From Lachnospiraceae bacterium (GTDB lineage Bacteria; Bacillota; Clostridia; Lachnospirales; Lachnospiraceae), in assembly GCA_900199595.1 (NCBI GenBank), contig FZRB01000026.1, forward strand, positions 1 through 61,477: 61,477 nucleotides of DNA. Reading direction: 5' to 3'. Position numbers and translations under genes: made by a program. How positions within the stretch are numbered: position 1 is the stretch's first letter; each line of letters opens with the position of its first letter. Shown one piece after another: positions 46,922 through 56,012 of this stretch. Under the pieces are notes generated by a model. The model was not told where the DNA came from. It saw only the letters and a program-made list of their open reading frames with translations, and did not search any database.

Positions 46922-48727
46922 TTACTCCGGATCGACTTTCAAATAATTCTCATACTCTGTCTCCGGCACAGGCTTGCTGTAGTAGTATCCCTGAATCACT
47001 TCACAGCCCAGCTCCCGCAGTCTGTCTACCTGGGCCTTGCTCTCAGCGCCCTCTGCCAGTGTCACAAACCCAAGTTCTTTTGCCAGGATAATGATATGTC
47101 GAAGCACTGTGATATCTTCTTCTCTCTCACCGTCTGTCGATACAGGATCCACAAAACTTTTATCGATCTTCAGTGTATCGATAGGCATCCGAGTCAGCAG
47201 GGACAGCGATGAATATCCTGTTCCGAAATCATCCATGGAAATCTTAAACCCCTTTCCCCTGAGCTGTCCCAGAATACCGAGCATATAATCTGTATTATCA
47301 TAAGTCGCGCTTTCCGTAAGTTCAAAATCGATCAGGTGATGAGGAATACCGTTCTCATCTACTATCTGCTCCAGATGTGTGATCAAATCCTTTTCATAGA
47401 GCCGCTCCCTCGACAGATTCACAGAAACCGGATACAGAGGTTTTCCAGCCTCTTTCCAACGTGCAAGTGCCTGGCATACTTTCCTCAGCACCACATCATC
47501 AATCTCACCAATGGAACCATCCCTTTCAAAAAACGGAATGAATTTTGAAGGCGGCAGAAATTCCCGTTTTTTATAATTCCAGCGGATCAGTGCCTCCGCT
47601 CCCTTTACCTTTTCTGTCAGAATATCAAACTTCGGCTGGAAATAAACTACAAACTCATCTTCCTTTATAGCCGTTTCCACATATCCCTTGATATAGTTGC
47701 CCCAGGAAACATCATCATGCATCTGATCAGTATAAACCGTGATCTGTGTCCCGGCCCGGCCGGTTCCCAACGCCTGCGCCATCTTACCGGCATCGGCCAC
47801 TCTGTTTCCCGCCAGCATAGATCGCTGCATAGGCACAACACCGCAGCGATAGTATATTTTGTAATTTTCATCTTCTTCCAGGTGGGAAAGCTCCTCAAAA
47901 AAATGTTCCAATGTCTGAATCATCTCATCTTCAGGCATATCTTTTATGATCATTGCAAAATTGTCATTATGACATCTGGCACTGGCATAGACAAAATCCG
48001 CCTGCTTCATGGCATCGACCACATTGCAAAGAACCTTATTGGCCGCAATATGACCGAAGGTTTCATTAATCACGCGGAACTGCTTGATATCAAAATGTAC
48101 AAAAGCATAATCAGTAATCCCAGCATTCATAGGCATTTCCAAAAAGCCTACCAGGTGATTCCAGGTATAATGCCCGGTAATAAAATCCGTGTATGCAGCT
48201 TTATATAAATACTGCTTGTCAAAACAATCCACATCATCCCGTATAATATAACTGGCTCTATCGCTGTACACCTTTGCTTCATAAAGGATACGGATTTTTT
48301 TATAGCTGGTAAATACGGAAACCACGGAAGGCTCATCCATGATATTCAGATCCGTATAGACTCTGTGAGCATCGTCATCCTGAGCAATTTTTCTAAAGAG
48401 CTCATCAATAAACGTCCGATCCGCTTCTATTTCCTCATCGAGTTCTATGGAATAGAAAAAAGAACCCTCCAGAATAACAGAAGAAAGGTCAGCAGGATAG
48501 TTAACCCTCTCATCTTCCATCCTGTATTCAATCCCGATAACCTCTTTTTCAAGGTCCTTAACATAGAAAATGCCGGGAAGATCATAAGTACCAAACGCTC
48601 CTGTGTGAGCGGCAATCTTCTCTGGTATTACGCCCTGATAGAAGTCATCAATCTGATCCATTGATGCCTCCTGATAAAAGAGTATTCGTTTCGGTTTATA
48701 GAGCTGATTTAACTTATTAATAAACAT
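46922..48727 (-). CDS. c-di-GMP phosphodiesterase with degenerate GGDEF and intact EAL
   Basis: The 601-residue soluble protein has an uncharacterised N-terminal region (about 1-175), a GGDEF fold (about 180-335) in which the signature is replaced by ARCHNDNFAM, so it cannot cyclise GTP but might bind it, and an EAL domain (about 345-600) with every key motif: GAEALIRW, VNLSRE, ELTESA, DDFGTGYSSL, LKIDKSFV, LAEGAES and QGYYYSKP. It should hydrolyse c-di-GMP. By eye its DNA is richer in G and C than its neighbours (for example near 47750), suggesting a different history. AAAGGAG precedes the ATG. Confidence 0.92.
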   Translation of the reverse strand: MFINKLNQLYKPKRILFYQEASMDQIDDFYQGVIPEKIAAHTGAFGTYDLPGIFYVKDLEKEVIGIEYRMEDERVNYPADLSSVILEGSFFYSIELDEEIEADRTFIDELFRKIAQDDDAHRVYTDLNIMDEPSVVSVFTSYKKIRILYEAKVYSDRASYIIRDDVDCFDKQYLYKAAYTDFITGHYTWNHLVGFLEMPMNAGITDYAFVHFDIKQFRVINETFGHIAANKVLCNVVDAMKQADFVYASARCHNDNFAMIIKDMPEDEMIQTLEHFFEELSHLEEDENYKIYYRCGVVPMQRSMLAGNRVADAGKMAQALGTGRAGTQITVYTDQMHDDVSWGNYIKGYVETAIKEDEFVVYFQPKFDILTEKVKGAEALIRWNYKKREFLPPSKFIPFFERDGSIGEIDDVVLRKVCQALARWKEAGKPLYPVSVNLSRERLYEKDLITHLEQIVDENGIPHHLIDFELTESATYDNTDYMLGILGQLRGKGFKISMDDFGTGYSSLSLLTRMPIDTLKIDKSFVDPVSTDGEREEDITVLRHIIILAKELGFVTLAEGAESKAQVDRLRELGCEVIQGYYYSKPVPETEYENYLKVDPE

Positions 48728-48793
48728 ACGCCGCTCCTTTCATGTACCACGTTATTGTATCATTTCACTCAGATACTCAACTAGACTGATTTA

Positions 48794-49708
48794 TTATTTA
48801 TTCATATGAAGCATCATATGCACTCCCCGATATCCGATTTTTTCGTAAAATACATTTCCTCCGCCTGTAAGGATTTCAGCGCCGAGTCCACGCATAACCT
48901 CATCATGTCGTGACAGCGCAGCCGCTGCAAGCCCTTTATGCTGATGTGAAGGAACTGTACATAGAGGTTCCATATATGCCAGTTTATTCTCCTGAACCCA
49001 CCACATTCCCGAGAAACATACATACTCTTCATTTTCATCAGCTATAATAACGGTGTAATCGTATGTTGCATGAGGTGAAGGTGCCAACGTTGCACAGAGC
49101 ACATTCTGATACAGTTCATGCGGACTGAGTCCTCCATTTTTCGTCGGAACATCCCAATCTTTGAATTCTCCAAAATCCTCACTGTTGAAACCATCCCAGA
49201 GACATTTTGCGCACTTTAAAGGATCGGATTTCTTTGATTCAACAAAATGATATCCTTCCGGAAGCGGATAGTCGAGTTTCCCTTCCCTAAGATCAAATAT
49301 CCTGTCCGGCTCTTCATATTCTACATGATATCCTCGCTTCTTGGCTTCATTAATAAGCGCTGTCTGACCACTAGATAAAACCAGTTCTCTTGGTTCCTCA
49401 AATGCCGGATACGCAGTCTCTGCATATTCAATCATCTCACCGGCAAGAAACTCATATCCGGGTCTTAATACAAAATATGTTGAAGTAACCGGATTTTCAT
49501 AAAAAACAAATGCCACCGGAAGATCACCATCCAGCCAAAATCGATTTAATCTCAGATAGTCCTTATCCAGCCAGGAGCTAATGATCGCATACTCAAAAAA
49601 AGGAGCAGCCGGCCCATTTGTTTCTTCATGATTATAAACATCCGTCATAAGTTTCCATGCAAGTCCTATATCTGTCAGTATTTGAAACTGTTTTGTTTTA
49701 ATGTCCAT
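48794..49708 (-). CDS. GNAT family N-acetyltransferase
   Basis: A 304-residue protein with a C-terminal acetyl-CoA-binding core: VPSHQHKGLAAAALSRHDEVM (in two halves, VPSHQHKGLA and AAALSRHDEV) near residue 255 matches the Q/RxxGxA pyrophosphate loop, followed by GGGNVFYEKIGYR, the usual end of the fold. The N-terminal half appears to be a second, decayed GNAT-like domain. The substrate cannot be told. It is the first member of the accessory strip. Confidence 0.75.
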   Translation of the reverse strand: MDIKTKQFQILTDIGLAWKLMTDVYNHEETNGPAAPFFEYAIISSWLDKDYLRLNRFWLDGDLPVAFVFYENPVTSTYFVLRPGYEFLAGEMIEYAETAYPAFEEPRELVLSSGQTALINEAKKRGYHVEYEEPDRIFDLREGKLDYPLPEGYHFVESKKSDPLKCAKCLWDGFNSEDFGEFKDWDVPTKNGGLSPHELYQNVLCATLAPSPHATYDYTVIIADENEEYVCFSGMWWVQENKLAYMEPLCTVPSHQHKGLAAAALSRHDEVMRGLGAEILTGGGNVFYEKIGYRGVHMMLHMNK

Positions 49709-49754
49709 ATGTTTTGTTCCCTTTTTATATTAGTTCTTTGTTTCTATCACCACT

Positions 49755-49882
49755 TTAGTGTGTCCTTTCTTCCCCGGACACTTCATATGCAGTGTATTCA
49801 TGATCAAATTCATATCCAAGTTTTTCAGCCAGCCGTTGAATAAGTTTAATACTTTTTCAGTATCTTTTAATTCGTAAATCAT
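49755..49882 (-). pseudogene. GNAT acetyltransferase remnant (N- and C-terminal ends joined, frameshifted)
   Basis: From ATG 49882 the frame reads MIYELKDTEKVLNLFNGW, which resembles the first residues of a common clostridial GNAT family. In another frame the next bases read QRLAEKLGYEFDHEYTAYEV, which resembles the end of such a protein, then a stop at 49755-49757. The whole catalytic middle is missing, so this looks like an internal deletion with frameshift. Family assignment is from memory of typical sequences. Confidence 0.55.
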
Positions 49883-49901
49883 TTTATCATTCCTAAATAT
49901 T

Positions 49902-51383
49902 CTAAAATCCCATAATCTGTTCTAATCCGGACTCCGTCTGATCTACTCCCGGATTTTTATTTGTCATCACAACAGAAATCTCTCCCGTTACAAAATTCAT
50001 TTTCATCATACATTGGCCATTTTCTCCCCAGCCTTGCGTAACCAACGTGTCATCGCCTCGTAGAAACACCCCAAGTCCTACCCATGAAAAGTTATGAGTT
50101 GACCTAGTCATTTCCTGTGCTGATTCTCTGCACAAAATAGAGCTTCTGCCATTTACTGCCTCAATAAATTCCTTTGCGATTTTCATCAGTTCCCAAGGTG
50201 TGCTCCATAATCCCGAAGCCGCAAGATCAGGAATCAGAGGATACTTTCCCGGAATCACTATATCTTCATCATCATATCCGGTGGCCATATTTCGATCACG
50301 CTCCCGAAGTTCAGGATTCTGAAGAGAAGCAAAGAATGTATTCTCTAGATGAAGTGGCTCAAAAACATTTTTTCTAACCACTTCTTCAAAGCTACACCGT
50401 GTAATCTCCTGAATCATCAACTGCAACACACAGTATCCAGCATCACTGTATTCAAATTCCGAACCAGGACGCATTTCCGACATAGCCCGACGATTATTAT
50501 ATGAAGTTTTGCCCTCCAGAATATCCAACAAACTAATAACTGAATCACTGCGTCTAAGTCCGTAAAACGAATCTTCCCCATCGATGATTCCCGCGGTATG
50601 ACTAAGAATCGATCTTATTGTCGCATTGCTTTCTTTCCCATCCGATGTAAGCAGTTTCCACTGAGAAAGATAAAGGTTAACAGGTTCATCAATATTCACC
50701 AGATTCTGTTCCTGAAGCTTCATCACAGTTAGTGCCGTAATAAACTTTGATATCGAGCAGGCCGGAAAAACCGTATTTCCATCCACCCTAATATCATTTT
50801 CTTTATCAGCAACACCACTGAATTTTAAGATTTCTCTTCCTGCTGCATCCCTGTAAGCGCAGCTTATCCCCGGAAACCGTTCATATATCTGCCTTTCGGA
50901 GCCGAGATTTATATACTCCCGAAGCGCCAGGTATTCCCTCTGATAAGAACCTCTTTTTTCTTCGCTTTCCTCTGCATATGCTTCATGCTTTGAAAAAATA
51001 TCGATTGCTTCCGACAAAGAAATCCATTCAGGCTGTACTCCACGACGTTTTTCTGCATCGGTAAGTTTCATCTGCCCCTTACCTGTCACTTCACAAATAA
51101 AGAAATACCCCGTATAGCGATATTCCTCGTAATATTCATTCATAACAAGGAACTGTCTGAGTGGACGGACAATCAATCCTGTCTCCTCTTCCACCTCACG
51201 AATCACGCAGGCTTCAGGATTCTCACCTTCTTCCAATCCACCTCCAGGTATGAGCCACCAGCCGGATTGAAGTTCATGTGTGAGAAGAATTTTTCCATCA
51301 TTTACAATGATTGCACGACTACCATCTCGTGTTTTTGTATAAGTTTCAAACCGGTTTGCACCCAATATTTCTATAGTATTCAT
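49902..51383 (-). CDS. Nudix hydrolase fused to a class C beta-lactamase-like serine hydrolase
   Basis: The 493-residue protein starts at ATG 51383 with AAGGA upstream. Residues about 15-150 form a Nudix domain: GGGLEEGE..REVEEETGL fits GX5EX7REUXEEXGU. Residues about 170-493 form a penicillin-binding/beta-lactamase fold with the nucleophile in CSISKF (SxxK), YSDAGY at the YxN position and TQGWGENG near the end for the third motif. No signal peptide is visible, so both parts should be cytoplasmic, unusual for a beta-lactamase fold and consistent with an esterase or amidase acting on a small molecule. I do not know a described role for this combination. Confidence 0.8.
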   Translation of the reverse strand: MNTIEILGANRFETYTKTRDGSRAIIVNDGKILLTHELQSGWWLIPGGGLEEGENPEACVIREVEEETGLIVRPLRQFLVMNEYYEEYRYTGYFFICEVTGKGQMKLTDAEKRRGVQPEWISLSEAIDIFSKHEAYAEESEEKRGSYQREYLALREYINLGSERQIYERFPGISCAYRDAAGREILKFSGVADKENDIRVDGNTVFPACSISKFITALTVMKLQEQNLVNIDEPVNLYLSQWKLLTSDGKESNATIRSILSHTAGIIDGEDSFYGLRRSDSVISLLDILEGKTSYNNRRAMSEMRPGSEFEYSDAGYCVLQLMIQEITRCSFEEVVRKNVFEPLHLENTFFASLQNPELRERDRNMATGYDDEDIVIPGKYPLIPDLAASGLWSTPWELMKIAKEFIEAVNGRSSILCRESAQEMTRSTHNFSWVGLGVFLRGDDTLVTQGWGENGQCMMKMNFVTGEISVVMTNKNPGVDQTESGLEQIMGF

Positions 51384-51396
51384 GTTATTATCCTTT

Positions 51397-51800
51397 TTAG
51401 TTTTGTTCTTCAAGCACAAAACCTTTTGTCATATACTCTTTCAGAACCTTTGTAGCCCAAATACGAAACTGTGTTGCCTTCTTGGAGTTAACACGATATC
51501 CAACTGAAATAATGGCATCGAGATTATAAAACATTGTCTCTTTGTCCTGCGTTTTCCCCTGAATCGCACCGTGTGGACTGGTTGTTGCAATTTTTGCAAT
51601 AACCACTTTTTCATCCAGCTCTCCGCTTTCAAATATTTTCTTCAGATGCCTGCTGATGCCAGATTTATCAACTCCAAACAACTCTGCCATGGCTTTTTGT
51701 GTAATCCACAAACTATCATTCATTATATAAGCATCTACAGAAACATCCCCTCATCTGAATGGTATAGAACCATCTCCATCTGCTTATCAAAACTTTTCAT
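51397..51800 (-). pseudogene. RhuM-family protein remnant, frameshifted and truncated
   Basis: From ATG 51800 one frame reads MKSFDKQMEMVLYHSDEGMF and stops. One base later another frame continues VDAYIMNDSLWITQKAMAEL, then the RhuM core (YNLDAIISVGYRVNSKKATQ, RIWATKVLKEYMTKGF) and stops at 51397. Intact RhuM proteins are about 330 residues; here about 130 residues remain, interrupted by a frameshift near 51742 and lacking the C-terminal two thirds. The following Nudix gene begins 14 bases later, so the deletion probably joined them. Confidence 0.75.
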
Positions 51801-51815
51801 AATTTATCTAACAAA

Positions 51816-52811
51816 TTATTTTTCTCTGAATCCCGCATAAGGAATCGATTCGATAAGGCTCTGCGCAGCATCCTCGATATCTTCATAATCAAGTTCTTCG
51901 CCCTCACGGATAGCACACTCAAACTCATCCACGATATTTTCGATATGCACCATATCGATAAACAACGGCAGCTTTTCAAGCATCTCATCAGAAATATCCG
52001 TTTCTGTTTTGTATCCCTGTAATTGAAGTTCGAAGCACTGCTGCCTCAATGCAAATCTCTTGGCCGGGTCATTTTCCTGCCATGTCCAGCCTTCATTATG
52101 GAGCCATAAATTGGCAAGATCAAACATATACCAGCAATTCATGCAGTTATCAAAATCGAATACTGTAATCGCTCCCGTATCCATGTCGATATGATAGTTA
52201 CCATCGCTATAATCAAAGTGAACCAGACCATAGCAGTCTTTGTCCTTCGGGAGTTCATGGAATTCGTCCAAACGTTTGGCAATAGCCATCTTCAGTCCAC
52301 CATATTCGTCCGAAATCAGCTGGTTCAGATATGTCATGTTGTACTTGTCAAAATAGTCCTGACGAGAATGAGCAGGTTCATATTCTTTGGACAATCTATG
52401 TATTAAGCCCAGGGCTTTACCGGTGTTATAGAAGTATTCATCCAGAGATGCACCTTCCCGGTAACGGTATCCATTATCCGCCAGCAGCATTCCCTTAGCA
52501 TAGGCAAACAAGCTGACATATATTGCCTTGTCATCTGCCTCAACTTTTTCTACCAGCTTGCCATTAACTGACGGAATAACATCCGCTACAGGCGCACCGT
52601 TCTCTGCCAGATAACGGACAAACTCTGTTTCGGCAAGATAATCGTTCTCGTTTCGGTCGTCAAGATCAGAAATACGAAGAATATACTGATTTTCCCCGTT
52701 TCTGCTGACAATAACTATCCGGTTCCTTCCACCTTCATGGCCGGACACCGGAGTAAATGTATAGTCTTCAATATTATAAATTGATTTTACCTGTTCTAAA
52801 ATATTATTCAA
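51816..52811 (-). CDS. Aminoglycoside-phosphotransferase-like small-molecule kinase
   Basis: A 331-residue protein of the APH/choline-kinase fold. The catalytic loop GLVHFDYSDGNYHID near residue 197 has the expected HxDxxxxN arrangement, and VFDFDNC near 218 the metal-binding Asp. It begins with TTG at 52811, supported by GAGGTGA six bases upstream; no suitable ATG precedes the fold. The substrate could be an antibiotic, homoserine or another alcohol; nothing in the sequence decides. Confidence 0.8.
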   Translation of the reverse strand: MNNILEQVKSIYNIEDYTFTPVSGHEGGRNRIVIVSRNGENQYILRISDLDDRNENDYLAETEFVRYLAENGAPVADVIPSVNGKLVEKVEADDKAIYVSLFAYAKGMLLADNGYRYREGASLDEYFYNTGKALGLIHRLSKEYEPAHSRQDYFDKYNMTYLNQLISDEYGGLKMAIAKRLDEFHELPKDKDCYGLVHFDYSDGNYHIDMDTGAITVFDFDNCMNCWYMFDLANLWLHNEGWTWQENDPAKRFALRQQCFELQLQGYKTETDISDEMLEKLPLFIDMVHIENIVDEFECAIREGEELDYEDIEDAAQSLIESIPYAGFREK

Positions 52812-52853
52812 TCAGTCACCTCTTTTCCATCTGTCATAGTTATCTTCATTTAT

Positions 52854-53657
52854 TTATCTTTCTGTTTTACGTCCCTGAATAATCATAGAAAGTGGAAATC
52901 CGCTGTGATCAAGTGAACTGAAACCACCACTTAGATCGTAATCGTATTCCTTCAGATCGGTCACAACAATTCCGTTGTTACACATTCCCGAAATAATTTC
53001 CGACAGCGGATGTGTATAGTCCGTAAAGGTTTTTGACCTATAGCTTTTCTGCGTCATGTAATATATTCCATCATTACCAGTCCATTCATGTTCAAAATAG
53101 GAATAATGACACGCCGTTCTGTAATTTGGATTAAACAGTTCTTCTCCTTCTGTAGCAAGCATATTTGTGAATGGATGCTGTTCATTGATTACTATGACAG
53201 CTCCCGGCTTCATACATTTTGCAACAACCTCGAAAAAGCGGTTCAGATCATCAAACCAGCAGAGTGCACCAATAGTGATAAGAGCCACATCCAGCTGTTC
53301 TCTGTAGCGGTCATCAATATCATAAATATTTGCAGCCTCAAATACACAGGGCAGTTGCAGTTCCTTCGCTTTTTCATTGGCAAACGCCACCTGATTTTCA
53401 GCAATGTCAAAGCCTATGCCTTTCTTAGCCTTTCCACTTTTCACCAGTGAAAGCAGTTCCCTTCCGTTATTGCAGCAGAACTGACCAATTACTGCATCTT
53501 CTGTATTTATCTTTTTCAGTACATCTTTAGTTTCTTCGTTGAAGAATGGATAATCTTCATTTTGTACACGAGCTGTTATATCAGCGCCCCATGAAGCATC
53601 CCTTTTATCAAAAGCTTCTTCCCAAGCTTCTTTATTTCCTTCTATATACTTATCCAT
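52854..53657 (-). CDS. Class I SAM-dependent methyltransferase
   Basis: A 267-residue protein. Motif I is somewhat altered (VIGQFCCNNGRELLSL near residue 56), followed by GIGFDIAENQVAFANEKA for the SAM ribose acid, and DVALITIGALCWFDDL and KPGAVIVINEQHPF for motifs IV-V. This resembles the ubiquinone/UbiE-like small-molecule methyltransferases. TAAGGAG precedes the ATG. The substrate is unknown; the neighbouring APH-like kinase lies 42 bases downstream. Confidence 0.8.
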   Translation of the reverse strand: MDKYIEGNKEAWEEAFDKRDASWGADITARVQNEDYPFFNEETKDVLKKINTEDAVIGQFCCNNGRELLSLVKSGKAKKGIGFDIAENQVAFANEKAKELQLPCVFEAANIYDIDDRYREQLDVALITIGALCWFDDLNRFFEVVAKCMKPGAVIVINEQHPFTNMLATEGEELFNPNYRTACHYSYFEHEWTGNDGIYYMTQKSYRSKTFTDYTHPLSEIISGMCNNGIVVTDLKEYDYDLSGGFSSLDHSGFPLSMIIQGRKTER

Positions 53658-53739
53658 ATTTCTATCTCCTTAAATGTTGATAGTAAAATTATATGGTAAA
53701 CGATGGGGATGGTAAATATACTAGTAATATAATTATTTT

Positions 53740-54390
53740 TTAAAGACGGTTCTTTATGCGCAGCATAGCTTCTATGTGCATGATCCAGTGGCGGGAAAAC
53801 GGCATCTGAATGAGTCCTTTTACATCTTTTCCGCACCAGTAATCAATCAGCCAGAAAGCATTTTCATCAATACTGACACATTTGCTTTCTATCAATTTTT
53901 GCCTGGTATCTTCACCAAACTTTCTTTTCAGATCTTTGTACTGTAATTGTAAAAGTATCTTATCACTTGATTCTTTTACGGCCTTTGCATAAAGATAGAG
54001 TTCCTGCACATTCAGCTTCTTTGAAAACTCAGCTATATCATCGCCTTCAAGTTCATTCCCGGTAGTGATGATGGGGGATGCAGTCTTTTCAAGAAACTTT
54101 TCACGAAAAAGAATCTGTTCATCCTCTGCAATCATCTCATGAGCTACGATGTCTTCTATCCTGAAGATATGCCAAACGGAATATGCAAGGGTTTTGCTAT
54201 GATATCCCTCAGCTCCCGCAAACGGCAATTGATAAAATGCATCCTCTGGATAACCTTCTACTATCCATGTTATTTGCTGAAACAATTCTTCCCTGAATTC
54301 AATCAGTTTCTTAATGGCTTCGCCAAAAGTAGCTTCTTTTGACAATAGTTTCTGTATTTCTTTATTCTTCTCCGACCATTCCTTATTCAT
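53740..54390 (-). CDS. DinB-like four-helix putative metalloenzyme
   Basis: A 216-residue helical protein. Histidines spaced as in the DinB/YfiT metal site occur in AYSVWHIFRIEDIVAHEM near residue 70 and in SRHWIMHIEAMLRI at the C-terminus, where the MHxxxxLR pattern is typical. Members act as thiol-dependent transferases or hydrolases, but no specific activity can be assigned. AGGGGG precedes the ATG. Confidence 0.6.
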   Translation of the reverse strand: MNKEWSEKNKEIQKLLSKEATFGEAIKKLIEFREELFQQITWIVEGYPEDAFYQLPFAGAEGYHSKTLAYSVWHIFRIEDIVAHEMIAEDEQILFREKFLEKTASPIITTGNELEGDDIAEFSKKLNVQELYLYAKAVKESSDKILLQLQYKDLKRKFGEDTRQKLIESKCVSIDENAFWLIDYWCGKDVKGLIQMPFSRHWIMHIEAMLRIKNRL

Positions 54391-54439
54391 TCAAATCCCC
54401 CTATGTATCTACACTAATCTGGACATAATCCATCGCATT

Positions 54440-54694
54440 TTAATCTTTAAAATATACATCTGAAATAGGCAATCTTTCCGTGTACCACGTTTTGATATCG
54501 TGAATAATAACAGTATTTGAATTTTCTATAAATATTGCTTCGTCATATTCCATCCTTCGGGCATATTCAATATCATCTTGTTCTTTTTCAGAAATAATAT
54601 CAACTTCCCCATAACCATGCGCAAGATAGTTGTCACACAGTTTTACTGCAACATCAATATTCTCTGGCTTGTAATAAATCAAAATCTTTTTCAT
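54440..54694 (-). CDS. Small protein resembling a HisRS/HisZ anticodon-binding domain
   Basis: An 84-residue protein, MKKILIYYKPENIDVAVKL then alternating strand/helix pattern and a C-terminal IHDIKTWYTERLPISDVYFK. The layout resembles the alpha/beta C-terminal domain of histidyl-tRNA synthetase and of HisZ regulatory subunits, but it stands alone and no his gene is near. It could be a free-standing domain or a remnant. The ribosome-binding site is weak (GTGTGAG). Confidence 0.35.
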   Translation of the reverse strand: MKKILIYYKPENIDVAVKLCDNYLAHGYGEVDIISEKEQDDIEYARRMEYDEAIFIENSNTVIIHDIKTWYTERLPISDVYFKD

Positions 54695-54733
54695 ATACTC
54701 ACACTAATTTATATAACCGAAAAACAATATTTT

Positions 54734-54799
54734 TATTTCTTCGATAGCAAAACGACCGTCTCGACAGTAGTTTCGTTGATTAACCACTTTCCTCTCATT
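54734..54799 (-). pseudogene. Methyltransferase-tail fragment A (VETVVLL type)
   Basis: A 21-codon frame, MRGKWLINETTVETVVLLSK plus one residue and stop, whose ATG overlaps the stop of the serine hydrolase gene (AATGA). VETVVLLS is the sequence I associate with the C-terminal tail of clostridial RlmD/RumA-type 23S rRNA uridine methyltransferases. Two longer relatives lie at 55861-55977 and 57704-57820. Confidence 0.5.
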
Positions 54800-55811
54800 T
54801 CTCGAAATTATCATACACTTCCTCGCGAATCTTCCTCATTCTCGACCACACATTATCCCCGTAATTACTGAGCATGACTGTGATCATTCCGTTATCAGGA
54901 TTGTATTCGGAGATCGCACTCACTCCATCGTCGACTCCCTGCATATACACATAGTCCTGCCCGTCCGGATTGTCGATAATCCATACTCCGTAGCCGTAAT
55001 ACCCCTCTTCCGGATCCTTCCCGTCACCGCTTTGTTTGGAAAACATCTCCGATACCATTTTCTCAGAAAGCAACTCATGTCTGATCAGGGCGTTCCAGAA
55101 TTTCACGATATCCCCTACTGTCACAAATGCCCCTCCGTCACCGGTGCCCTTGGCACCAACAGAATAAATATTTGTGCGGTAGTCTTGTGTATCCGGACAA
55201 TAGATATAGCTGTTTGCGCATCTTGCAGGCAGCTTATCAAATGCGAAATATCCTGTAGAATCCATCCCGCATGGATCAAAGACATTTCTTTTCAGATATA
55301 TGTCGAAATCCAGCCCCGTGATCTTTTCTATGATCATAGCGAGCAGTACATACCCGGAATTATTATATTGAAATTTCTCACCCCTGGGATACATCATGGG
55401 TTTCTCTATAAACAGCGGGAGCATGTCCTTATTATGTCTTATCCTGTAATTAGGATAATCTGTCCAAAGCGCCTCGTAATCATCCATGACTGACTCATCG
55501 AAATAATCCGGAACGCCGGAAGTGTGGTTCAAAAGCTGCTTCACTGTGACACCCTGATCAATGCTTTTCAGATCGATATCAAGGATAGCTCCAAGAGTAT
55601 CTTCAAATCTCAGTTTCCCTGCTTCGATCAGCTGAAGGATCCCCACGGCAACAAATGTCTTACTCATGGATGCAGTTGCAAATCTGGTGCTAAGCGTATT
55701 CGGTATCTCATTCGCCATATCGGAAAATCCGCCGCTGTAACTCAAAATCACTTCGTCATTGTAAACGATATATGCATTTCCTCTGAAATCCTTGTCCATT
55801 TCCACTTTCAT
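54795..55811 (-). CDS. Beta-lactamase-like serine hydrolase (class C fold)
   Basis: A 338-residue protein with the nucleophile in ASMSKTFVAV (SxxK) near residue 48, QYNNSGYVLLAMI (YxN) near 145 and, late in the chain, VYMQGVDDG in place of a clear KTG/HxG motif. No signal peptide is seen. Such proteins include esterases, D-aminopeptidases and unspecific hydrolases; antibiotic resistance should not be assumed. It is bracketed by methyltransferase-tail fragments B (50 bases upstream) and A (overlapping its stop). AGAGG precedes the ATG. Confidence 0.8.
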   Translation of the reverse strand: MKVEMDKDFRGNAYIVYNDEVILSYSGGFSDMANEIPNTLSTRFATASMSKTFVAVGILQLIEAGKLRFEDTLGAILDIDLKSIDQGVTVKQLLNHTSGVPDYFDESVMDDYEALWTDYPNYRIRHNKDMLPLFIEKPMMYPRGEKFQYNNSGYVLLAMIIEKITGLDFDIYLKRNVFDPCGMDSTGYFAFDKLPARCANSYIYCPDTQDYRTNIYSVGAKGTGDGGAFVTVGDIVKFWNALIRHELLSEKMVSEMFSKQSGDGKDPEEGYYGYGVWIIDNPDGQDYVYMQGVDDGVSAISEYNPDNGMITVMLSNYGDNVWSRMRKIREEVYDNFEK

Positions 55812-55860
55812 AACAAACCTCTTTCTCCGGACTATTTGTGGATTGTTTCAATCCGATTAC

Positions 55861-55977
55861 TTACTCATCCTGTTTCTTCTCAGAATCCTTGATCCTATAG
55901 TAATCCTCAGCATCAATCGTAATCTCGATATGATCCTTCGCCGATCTCAGCCTCTCAAACAAACAACAGACCTCGAC
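55861..55977 (-). pseudogene. Methyltransferase-tail fragment B
   Basis: A 38-codon segment ending in a stop and reading VEVCCLFERLRSAKDHIEIT then IDAEDYYRIKDSEKKQDE. It aligns with fragment C over its whole length, best at IDAEDYYRIKD. It has no start codon of its own; the frame is closed by a stop about 20 codons upstream, inside the region before the AAA-ATPase stop. It seems to be the tail of a lost gene. Confidence 0.5.
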
Positions 55978-56012
55978 GTTCTGACGCGTGGGCAAGAATT
56001 TTTCAATATGAA

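Noticed and set aside
54795-55811. Antibiotic-resistance beta-lactamase
   Set aside because: The fold is right but there is no signal peptide and no clear KTG motif; a general serine hydrolase is the safer call.
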